Of a stretch of DNA of 64,000 nucleotides, positions 55,680 to 64,000 are shown in pieces. The stretch spans positions 61,158,946 through 61,222,945 of the forward strand of contig JAWZYU010000013.1 of the NCBI GenBank assembly GCA_038380435.1. Direction: 5' to 3'. This DNA is from Ryuthela nishihirai (lineage: Eukaryota > Arthropoda > Arachnida > Araneae > Heptathelidae). The notes beneath the pieces were generated by a model that worked only from the letters and a program-made list of their open reading frames with translations, searched no databases and had not been told where the DNA came from. The number at the start of each line of letters is the position of its first letter. Position 1 is the stretch's first letter. A program made the position numbers and the translations under genes.

Positions 55680-56620
55680 TGTTTTATTAATTAAAATAAA
55701 ACTGAAATATGAATAATGGTAAAACATCATACAACAGCAGTCCTGTGCCTGCCCAGGACTGCTGCAACCCTACACTTCCCATGCCACAAACCCTTCACTT
55801 CCCCTGCTGCATGCCATCAGCAGCAGCTACCAGTAAAAAACAGTCCTCAGTGACTAAACACTGTAGGATTAAGCAGACCCAACCCTGTTTTATTGCTAGT
55901 TTTTCGATCTTTATTTCACTAGGAAACAATTAATGATCCTACTTGTCCAATTACTAATTAATACAGGATGAATAAACAATTTTGTGATGTTAATTATTGT
56001 TTTATTAATGAAAATGGAACTGAAATTCAGATAATATGAAAACATTGCATGACGCAAACTACAGGTATTTACCACAATTGCTCAACCAAACTCTCAGCCA
56101 CATAGTACTGCTTTCACCATGGTCCCTTGCTACACATTGAGCTCTGACGATGAAACCAAAATCAGTTCCTCCATTCCCGCTTTACTTTTTTAACATTGCC
56201 CCACTATTTCACTGTTAATTGTAAAGGAAACTTCGACATTGTAATACAACACTTCAGCAACATAGTATATGTGTGGTTTATTTATAAACCATTTAAATTA
56301 TTTGTGATTATTTATAATGCAATTACATACTCAGTGGTCACTGCAATATGCTTCCCCTGCTGCATACCATCAGCAGCAGCTACTGGTAAATAATGGTCCC
56401 CAGGGACCTAATGCTGAAGGTTAAATAGACAAAACCCTGCAGTCTTTCTGATCTGTATATTTTGCCATCAGTCTTTTAATCAATATTCTTCTCGACTCAT
56501 TAATCGTATTAGGTTGCATTTATTGTTTTATGTGTATATTAATTAAAATGTATTAAAATATCACATGCTCTGTGTGTCTGCTGCTGCAGTTTGCTTCCCC
56601 TGCCACCACCGGTAAAACAC
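55680..56620. repeat. Diverged tandem duplication with CTTCCCCTGCTGC blocks
   Basis: 'gttaattattgttttattaat.aaaat..aactgaaat' occurs at 55671 and 55987. CTTCCCCTGCTGCAT followed by 'ccatcagcagcagctac' occurs at 55797 and 56351, with a weaker trace at 56594. The blocks keep their order, so a unit of about 300-550 bp has been duplicated. The short open frames are shadows. Confidence 0.7.
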
Positions 56621-57390
56621 AATACCATCTAAATGAAAAGTGACAAATCATTCCTGTTTTACACTCTTTAATGCAATTCAACTACATCATGATGTCAATT
56701 AACTCATATTTAATTGCATCAAGATGTTCATTAATGTATTAGTAATCAAATTTAAGATTGTACTTTTTAATCATTATAGTTGAAATGTGACAATACTCGA
56801 ATTCTCTTTCATGTTCTTTTTTTTTTCCTTGTATTTTTTTTTTCTCTTTTTTTGTATCAAAATGTCCTTTTTTTTTCAATCAAAAATATTCATGAAATAT
56901 GACATGTGGCAACTCAATAGACATGCTGGCAACATCAGCAATTAAATTGAGGAACAACACCGCAGGACTAGATAGTCAGACTTCCCATGTAACTTCACAA
57001 CAGATCAAATATTAAAAAGGTATATAATTTATCTTATTTATTTCAACCCTTCCAACTAAGAACATTGTATCTGTTGTAATTAATATGTAAATTATAATTA
57101 ATACAAAACAAAGCCTTCTTCTTTTCTTTACTTCTATAACATTTAAGGTCCCCTGAATGCAGCTTTGCTTCCTTCGAGAGAGGGCCTTGGTCAAAAGAGA
57201 GAGCATTAAAAATTGCAACAATGACTAGTGTGAGCAGATATTCTGTGTGGGATGCTCTGGTAATATAGTAATGTTATTATAACACCTCTTTTTTATTTAT
57301 TTTCTCTGTATATCCTTCAGTGGCCCTATGCTGATTTTATAAAATATTCAGAAAGCTTATAAGGTCACTAAACTGAGAAAAGAGTAGCCA
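56621..57390. other. Gene-free stretch with long T-runs
   Basis: T-rich tracts at 56815-56880. A 69-codon minus-strand frame (57221-57012) has a basic core but no recognisable domain. Confidence 0.4.
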
Positions 57391-57392
57391 TT

Positions 57393-57470
57393 GATGGTGT
57401 AGTGGTCTAGCATAAGAGGCATGTTTCCTGGAGACTTGATTTTGAATCCCACTCATGGCAAAACCAAATT
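57393..57470 (+). repeat. Degenerate tRNA-like SINE head
   Basis: 'ttgatggtgtagtggtctagcataagaggc' looks like the 5' half of a tRNA with an A box, and 'gattttgaatcccactcatggc' like a B box with the 3' strand. A related inverted piece is near 8835. Too diverged to be a tRNA gene. Confidence 0.5.
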
Positions 57471-57769
57471 TTTTTTAGCTCATCATTTAAAACTCATATT
57501 TTTATATACATATTGACAATTATATTTAAATTTTATGTCTGTACTCTTCTTTTAAAGAAATTTTTGGGAAAAGTTCTCTTTTTATATATTCAACTTCTGG
57601 GAATCCTATTTGTGGGCCTGAGGCCACTACCACAGGGGTCCCCACTGTACATCAAACTGAATCTATCACAGTGAGACCAAAATTTAGCCCACTGACATAA
57701 CACGGAGGAGAGTGGTAATAACCACCAAGTTTTTGCAACTATATGTAATACATTCATAATGGCTTATAG

Positions 57770-57970
57770 CAGGGATTCTCAATGTGGGATATGTGGTAAA
57801 AATTTTTGGGGTACACTGTGAGAGCTCAAAAGTCACTAAATCTAGTAACAAAGTCACTAGGTTGGCATTATTATATTATAACTATAGTTTTATCTATCTA
57901 TATAAAGGGTACGCCAGTTACATACTCATTTCCAGGGGGTACATGAAGCATAAAAGGTTGAGAACCACTG
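57770..57970. mobile_element. hAT-like MITE, copy 2, with perfect 8-bp target duplication
   Basis: A 201-bp element with ends CAGGGATTCTCAATG and GGTTGAGAACCACTG, flanked by exact 8-bp repeats GCTTATAG (57762-57769, 57971-57978). The interior is inverted relative to the copy at 45491-45689 and about 80% alike. The 8-bp duplication and CAG...CTG ends mark a hAT-mobilised non-autonomous element. Confidence 0.95.
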
Positions 57971-58251
57971 GCTTATAGTATAGGCAGGGACTCACAAAGG
58001 CTGCAGAGAAGAAACAAAAATGCCCTAATGCTTTTGATAGGCAGTTAAAGAACAACACAGAATCATTATAAGTTAATTAAAACGCATAATCCACGTGACT
58101 GAACTGATATTCCAGAAACGTACTTTGCGAAACAATTTTACAACTCTGCCCTTTTGATACATCGAACAATCGTTACATCACATAAGGTGATTTTGAATAT
58201 CATAATCCTAAAATTATAAATGATAAATAATCCTTCACACACGTTATATTC

Positions 58252-58300
58252 TTTCCTTTCAAAAGATATATTTATATTCTTTCCTTTCAAAAGATATATA
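58252..58300. repeat. Tandem duplication of ~26 bp
   Basis: TTCTTTCCTTTCAAAAGATA occurs twice in a row, directly downstream of the splice donor of the proposed dynein exon 1. Confidence 0.9.
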
Positions 58301-58315
58301 ATGACTTTTACTCAC

Positions 58316-58351
58316 CCTTTCTTTTTTCTTAGGGCTACTTTGTCGTTTCAT
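58316..58351 (-). CDS. Proposed first coding exon of the dynein heavy chain
   Basis: ATG at 58351 gives MKRQSSPKKKER, ending in AGG|GTGAGT, a strong donor, in phase 0. Exon 2 at 38715 starts in phase 0, so the junction would read KKKER-IVTRRK, a basic N-terminus. Together exons 1-4 make 687 nt with no stop. A short lysine-rich start fits the variable N-termini of inner-arm dyneins. The evidence is only phase, splice strength and character; the intron would be 19.6 kb and would hold a nuclear-receptor exon. I am moderately unsure. Confidence 0.45.
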
Positions 58352-58740
58352 CTTTTTTAAACATCAAACTTTGCAGTTCACGCTATTAAACGTTATTTAC
58401 AATTTCCATAGCAACCGCATATATTGTTGCCAAACTCAGTATGACTGAAGAGAATGTTTGGATGATTACTCGTTTCACGGATGTAGACCAAAATCCTACG
58501 AGGTAGGCTGTGGTAAAAACAGAAGCTTGGCCAAGACATCCGTATTCTGGTTTTGATTTCCGTGAGAATTTGTTCTGAGTGATCGTATGAAGCTCTCTTT
58601 TCATCTCCACTACAGAGAAATCAAGTGTGAAGACATTGTTCAAGAAAAAGTTCAGAACCAGTGGTGGATATAGGGAAAGCCCATTGAGAGTCCGAAGAAG
58701 GAACAAATTTGATTCACATTTACGAATCTATTGAAAGCGT
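58352..58740. other. Higher-GC stretch upstream of the proposed dynein start
   Basis: CpG-containing sequence with frames on both strands. On the minus strand 107 codons are open from 58706. On the plus strand ATG at 58441 opens MTEENVWMITRFTDVDQNPT, followed by a possible donor (GAG|GTAGGC) and a pyrimidine-rich acceptor 'cttttcatctccactacag' near 58611. It could be a promoter region with a divergent small gene, but neither frame matches a family that I know. Confidence 0.3.
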
Positions 58741-58811
58741 TATGTATAATTCTTGGGTGCCCAAACACGTCGATTAGACAAGTGAAAATACTTCACCATC
58801 AAAATGTATGA

Positions 58812-58884
58812 TGCGGTGGGAATCGAACCGGCAACTCCCCAGATACATGCCAGAGCGCTCTACTGTTAAACTACGCATCAGACA
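58812..58884 (-). repeat. tRNA-like sequence (SINE head)
   Basis: The minus strand reads 'gatgcgtagtttaacagtagagcg..' with T-arm GCCGGTTCGATTCCCACCGC and matching acceptor ends (GATGCG/CGCATC). The anticodon loop CATGTAT resembles that of the inverted-repeat elements at 40-41 kb and SINE3, with A in place of U33, so it is probably a SINE head and not a tRNA gene. Confidence 0.55.
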
Positions 58885-58924
58885 CTAATAATCTTCCAGG
58901 ATAAGGCCTATAAATATTTCACTG

Positions 58925-59155
58925 AGATGCTGCAGACTTTGCACCATCTATTCTTCGGAAGCAAATTTTTCCAATTGTTGCTAATGATTTAGATGTTAAT
59001 GAGGAGGTCACTCACGCCTAAGCGTTAATATTAAAAAAAAATCAACAGTAAATACACACTTACTTGTAGATAGAGAATTCAAGAATTATTCATCTGAAAA
59101 AATAAATTATTTCTGACGCGGCGGGAATCGAACCCTCAACTCTCTATATTCATGC
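58925..59155. repeat. Dispersed repeat plus second tRNA-like fragment
   Basis: 58945-59100 matches 54345-54530. At 59110-59150 the minus strand again carries 'gagggttcgattcccgccgcgtcag', a T-arm of the same tRNA-like family as 58812-58884. Confidence 0.6.
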
Positions 59156-60340
59156 CTATTAATCGGAAACTAAATGATAATGCCATTCCAGATTTTAAAA
59201 AGAACCTGTCACATAAAAATTTCAGTCTTGTTACCATGACCGATTCTACTCCGACCAAACGATAATTTCGGGAAACAACAAAATGTTTGTTGGCACAAAA
59301 CTGGGAGAGTGTACCCAATAAAAAAAGTAGCATTATCACAGGTAATTGATAATTTAAATTCTTTTGCTTGTACTGATTCATGGGAATTAAAACGTATGTC
59401 AATGTCTCATAGTCTACGCATTAGAAAATTACAGCAGTAGTTTCAAATTACTGTTAAAAACTAAATAAACCGGAGGGCAAAATCTCTGAGTTGCAAACAA
59501 GATTAAGATCAAAGCAAAAGCAGTGAATAAATAAAAACTGATATATCAGAATAAAAATTTCAGAATTAATCAAAGCAAGATTAAAAAAGCACACTTTTTA
59601 TTGGATAACTCCAGGAAAAATTTTTTTTAAACAAATTGATAACTGCATTTATGCCAAGTCGCATTAAATATTTTTTGGAAGGCACAAAATTTAAGCCATT
59701 ACTCATGGCAGAGAAAAATGTTTATTATTTTCATTACGATTATTAACATAGTTAGCAAAAATATAAGTTGAAATAAAGATCTGATGTAATATAAGCGTAA
59801 GTTTTGAACCGTCCACTGATAACATTTTCTGGATCAGCCCCTGTTCAGAACTTTGGTGACAAGCGCCGCATCTTCCCAAAGTTAAACTAAATACCTGTCA
59901 ACTAAATTTGCCAGGTCTCAGCCGTGACCTTCTCGATGGTTACGTCTCAGCCCGGAACGGGCTTTATTATTCAATTATTATTATATTAAATCTTATTTAT
60001 TATTATTTATCCATCTTATTTAAGTATGCAGATTTCACTGGATGTGTAAAATTATTTTGGGTCACATTTTTTCATAAATATTTTATTTTAGAAACAATAG
60101 CTATTTCAAATTTATCTTCCATTCATATAACATGTAATAGGATATCATAATTTAAGGACTTGGGCAGTGTCATAAGATATAAATAAATTACTCCCTATGT
60201 TACTTTTCCCGGTAAAAAAGGTGTTATGCTGCAAATGACAGATATGACATGGAGAGCGTCACAGATTATAAATCCTTCCCCCATCCAAAAAAAAGAGATG
60301 AAAATATGTGAAGTATTGTACTACTCAGGACCATAGAGGA
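59156..60340. other. Gene-free stretch
   Basis: AT-rich, with a small GC-rich hairpin AGCCCGGAACGGGCT at 59948. The 88-codon minus-strand frame at 59402 and the 80-codon plus-strand frame at 59908 show no known pattern. Confidence 0.45.
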
Positions 60341-60347
60341 GAGCAAA

Positions 60348-60381
60348 GGGGACCATGGCCTACCCCTAGGCCATGGTCCCC
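60348..60381. repeat. GC-rich hairpin, 13-bp perfect stem
   Basis: GGGGACCATGGCC and its exact reverse complement flank an 8-base loop. It is followed at once by a 25-bp tandem duplication (CCCCTCCCAGAATGCTATTA twice, 60384-60432), then LINE copy G. Confidence 0.9.
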
Positions 60382-60446
60382 CTCCCCTCCCAGAATGCTA
60401 TTAATACTACCCCTCCCAGAATGCTATTAATGGTAAAATACAGAAT

Positions 60447-63400
60447 AAGGTTTGTAAATGGTAGCTAGGCATAAAATGGAAGGAGAGCTATGTACCAATC
60501 CCTAGTGATGATGCACAGAAACGGCCAGGTCTAGCACCTAACGTCCGACCCCGCCTTCTCGTGGTGCAGGCCATTAGTACCTTTCAAAAGAGATATTCTC
60601 TTTTAGAAGGGAACGGAAGGGGAGGGCTGCCAGTTCAGTATGGCCTGCTGATCTGGTCATCTATAGCCACTTTTTTTTTTCTTTCCACTCTGCTGAGGAG
60701 TGGTCAACTTCACAGGGTCCTGGTGCTGACCATTTATACCTACTAGACTGGACTTGTTTATGGATTTGGGTTTGATTATGGATCCTGGACTTGCTGCACT
60801 GGTGGGCCTCTGTTGAGGGAGAATCTGCTGCTGTGTTTTCTGTTTGCTTCTGGGTTTCCAGGCCTGCATGAACAGAGGCATGGGATACCTTATATCTGCT
60901 GGTGAATAATCCTAATCAGAGGCCATTGCATGTACCTGAACCTTACTTAGCTAGTTGGGCATCGTCAAGCCTAAACTGGGGTAATGTGTCTCAGGCAGGT
61001 CATGTGGCTCTTGAAAAAGTCCACTTGAAAAGGTGGTGCCTGAAGTTCCTACCAGCATCGGTGACTTCAGCCTTTAGCGGAGGAGGAAGAGGTCTTTGCT
61101 CCATGCCTGCGATCAGGGGGCTGTTTGATATTGTTGGCCTTACCGATCTCAATAAACCTAGTTTCTTTTAAAATCCTACTAATCATTTTCCCTCTGCAGT
61201 AACGTGGAACGTGAGGACATTATGTAGAGATCATTCTCTTGATGTCCTCACTCAAGAATTCCAGCGCTATAACCTAGATACTCTAGGCTTGCAAGAGACC
61301 AGATAGATAGGTAAAGGTGAGATACTTAAAAATAACTTAAAATTTTTCTTTACAGGGATAGAAAGCATCACCAAGGCGTGGGTCTGCTGCTCAGCAGAAA
61401 TCTTGTGATGTTCTTTTAGGATATGAGTGCATTAATGAAAGGTTTCTTACAGCAAAATTTCAGACAAGCGTTAAAGACCTGAATGTTATCTGCTGTTATG
61501 CCCCCACTGAGGATGAGGATGAGAAGGATAGGATTTACGGACAACTTCAGGATATTTTGAATTCTGTCAAGAAAGGAGATATTTTTATTAAGGTGACTTC
61601 AATGCCAAAGTTGGTACTGACTCTGACCTTTGAGGAGTAATAGGCCCTTTTGGTATTGGTAGTCGCAATGGCAATGGGCAACGTCTCCTACAGGTAAGAA
61701 AACTCAATGGTTTCAGAATAACTAACACATATTACAAACACCACGACATACCTAAGTACACATGGGTTTCACCTGATGGAATGCATAAGAATATAATTGA
61801 TTTTATATTAATTAACAGAAAACTGGCTAGTTCTGTTAGGAATACCAGGACATATAGGGGAGCTGAAATTGGATCTGACCATTACCTTATTAAAAGTGTC
61901 TTGCATCTTAAACTTAAAATGTGTTATGATAAAGTTAAGAAATTTACCTATAATACTGAAGCTCTGAAAGATCCAGCTATAGCTAAAGCTTACCATGATA
62001 GGTTACTTAGTCATTATGACAGTCATGGTTTGCTTACTAAAGTTGAGGAAGAATGGGGTCGTTTTAAATAGGCTTTTTGGAAACTAACAGTACTCTTTTA
62101 GGAAAAAAGGAGCAGAGGAGGCAGAATTATTTGGGTGATAAGGCACTTGAGCTTATTTCAGAAAGAAGGAACTGCAGGAATGTCCTTAATCAATACCCTA
62201 CTAGTCCTAATAGAAAGGATTACAGATAGCTTAATAAACGTGTAAAGGATCAGTTAGCTACTGATAAGAAACTTTGGCTTGATGGCTTGGCTGACAAAGC
62301 TGAGGAAGCAGTTAGGTAGCAGAACAGCAGAGAACTGTACCAGATTGTTAATGTTTTGTGTGGTAGAAAACGCACAGGCATACAAGGATTGAAGGATAAA
62401 CAATGTAAGGTTGTAGAAGGTGAGGATTCTGTCATGGCTATGTGGGCTGAGCATTTCAGTGATATTCTAAACAATGTGGTTAGTTCTATTCCCATTGTTT
62501 GCAATGTTGATAGATGCATTGGTGGCTTTAATGTTGGCCCTATAACACAATCTGAAGTTATTTTCGCTATTTCTGAACTTAAACTTCATAAATCCCCAGG
62601 TGTAGATGAAATTACTACGGAAATGCTTAGAGCTGGGAATGTTTTGGTTACCACTTGGATGACTGAAATTCTGAATATCTTTTATGATAAAGGCATGTTT
62701 CCTAAGGATTTTACCAGAGCTATTGTTACCCCTATTTTCAAAAAAGTTGATCGCAGTTCTTGTGATAACTATAGGGGTGTCAGCCTACTCTCTATACCAG
62801 GTAAAGTTCTTTCGATTGTTGTGCTTAATACAATTAAGAATCTGGTTGACAGTCAATTGCGTGATGAACAATGCGGATTCAGAAGTGGTAGGGGATGTGT
62901 GGATCACATATTTTCACTTAGGCAGACTCGAGAAATGTTTAGTTTCAGAAACCTTTGGTTGCTAGCTTCATTGATTTCAAAAATGCTTTCGACTCTGTTG
63001 ATCGTCACATTTTGTGGTTGATTTTGAGATCATATAGTATACCAGACAAATTAGTTAACATAATGAAAGCTCTATAATAACACTGAGTCGTGTGCGAGAG
63101 TTGGTAAGGCTTGTAGCAAGTGGTTTAGCATTACTTCTGGTGTTCGATAAGGGTGCATTTTGTCTCCTTTTCTCTTTAGCTTGGTTATTGATTATGTTAT
63201 GCGAAATTCACTTCAAGGGAAAGATTTTGGCCTTAAATGGACTGGAGATACGAAAATTTCTGATTTAGATTATGCTGATGATTTAGCCCTTTTGGCAAAT
63301 GATGTTGATGAGATGAACTCTTTCATTCGAGCTGTTGATGAAACTGGTAGTAGAGTAGGTTTGATTATAAACAGAGAGAAAACTAAAGTGATGAAAATTG

Positions 63401-64000
63401 GTCAAGCAGGCTATGATTCAGTTAATCTGAATGGTTGCAGTCTTGAGCAGGTATCACAGTTTAATTGACTTGGGAGCTATGTAACAGATAATGGTGATGT
63501 GCTGCATGAGATTAACAGACGAATAGGGATTGCTGCCGGGACTTTTAAGAATCTATGGAGAGTGTGGAGAAATAGGCGTATACACCTAAAGACTAAAATT
63601 AGACTGTATAATAGTTTTAGTTCTTTCTAAGGTTAGTTATGGTAGTGAAACTTGGACACTGGGTAAACAAGATAACAAGAAACTAGATGCTTTTGATTCC
63701 AGATGCTTATGCAGTATCTTGGGCATAAGGTGGTTTAATTTTGTAAGTAATCGTGAGGTTAGGCAAAGGAGTCTGCAACCTCCTTTAAGCAGCATATTTT
63801 GCAGAGAGAGACTCCGCTGGTTTGGCCATGTTGCCCTATGGATAATTATAGATTGGCGAATAGGGTTATGAACAGTGTGCCTAGAGGCCTCAGAAGGAGG
63901 GGGAGATCTAGGATGCGGCGGGCAGACAATGTCAAACAGGACCTTGTTAAAATTGATGTGCAGTGTCCGGATGCAGCAGATGTTGCTCAGGACAGATATG
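60447..64000 (+). mobile_element. LINE copy G, cut by window end
   Basis: Starts with the 5' UTR ('ttgtaaatggtagctaggc', then 'gatgatgcacag') and continues to the C-terminal domain ('gatgcagcagatgttgctcaggacagatatg'), so only about the last 60 bases of coding sequence and the tail lie outside the window. Its 5' UTR differs more from B and C than they do from each other. Confidence 0.93.
61060..64000 (+). pseudogene. LINE copy G: endonuclease/reverse transcriptase, broken
   Basis: Landmarks: 'SMPAIRGLFDIVGLTDLNKP' (61100), endonuclease pieces 'LQETR' followed by a stop where copies B and C have Trp-Lys, 'CCYAPTEDEDEKDRIYGQLQ' (61500) with a six-base deletion, and GAEIGSDHYLIKSVLHLKLK (61860). 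Linker and RT from 62356: 'HKSPGVDEITTEMLRAGNVL', DNYRGVSLLSIPGKV, DEQCGFRSGRGCVDHIFSLR. A frameshift near 62930 interrupts the first catalytic motif. DLDYADDLALLAND is intact at about 63260. The C-terminal part shows LRWFGHVAL-like sequence at 63810. Multiple stops and small deletions are present, so it is inactive. Confidence 0.9.

Noticed and set aside
58386..58706. 107-codon minus-strand open frame
   Set aside because: It lacks any motif I recognise, and the more plausible coding start (58351) lies downstream in another frame with a proper donor. Treated as upstream sequence.
59136..59402. 88-codon minus-strand frame
   Set aside because: No domain, no splice-site support, and it overlaps a tRNA-like repeat fragment at its 3' end.

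Overview
The window looks like AT-rich, intron-rich animal DNA dominated by mobile elements. Two kinds of host coding sequence are recognisable, both on the minus strand. The first is an axonemal dynein heavy chain: four exons (58.3, 38.6, 22.3 and 6.4 kb) join with matching splice phases into one 229-codon reading frame, and a fifth exon at 2.2-2.5 kb belongs much further along the same kind of protein. The second is one exon of a nuclear-receptor ligand-binding domain at 53.2 kb. Axonemal dynein implies an animal with motile cilia or sperm flagella. The repeat content suggests an arthropod or other invertebrate, but I cannot name the species.

Layout by dynein intron (introns of about 16-20 kb, reading from high to low coordinates). 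Proposed intron 1 (58.3-38.7 kb) holds a hAT-like MITE, the nuclear-receptor exon, a fragment of a second LINE family, a Tigger/pogo transposase remnant, a complete mariner-like element, two antisense-oriented LINE copies (E, F) with younger insertions inside F, and two tRNA-carrying inverted-repeat elements. Intron 2 (38.5-22.5 kb) holds LINE copies D and C, a degenerate satellite, a Ty3/gypsy pol fragment, a second mariner remnant, a hAT transposase remnant and several SINEs. Intron 3 (22.2-6.55 kb) holds LINE copies B and A, a Tc1-like element split by a long inverted repeat, and a fold-back element. Below 6.4 kb are another Tc1-like element, MITEs, a SINE and the displaced dynein exon. The last 3.5 kb (60.4-64.0 kb) is LINE copy G, cut by the window edge.

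The main LINE is about 3.5 kb, with a single AP-endonuclease plus reverse-transcriptase frame of about 990 codons, a very short 3' UTR and a (GAT)n tail. These traits are RTE-like. Seven copies are present and every copy that spans the coding frame is broken. A tRNA-derived SINE (called SINE1 here) shares its 3' end with this LINE, so the LINE probably mobilises it. SINE2 is a second, longer tRNA-derived family with a GC-rich body; SINE3 is a third tRNA-like family.

The most interesting points are the SINE1/LINE shared tail, the dynein gene that jumps from its N-terminal tail to the AAA3-AAA4 region within 4 kb, inverted-repeat elements whose terminal repeats contain half of a tRNA, the lone nuclear-receptor exon inside a dynein intron, and the LINE copy bounded on both sides by the same satellite.
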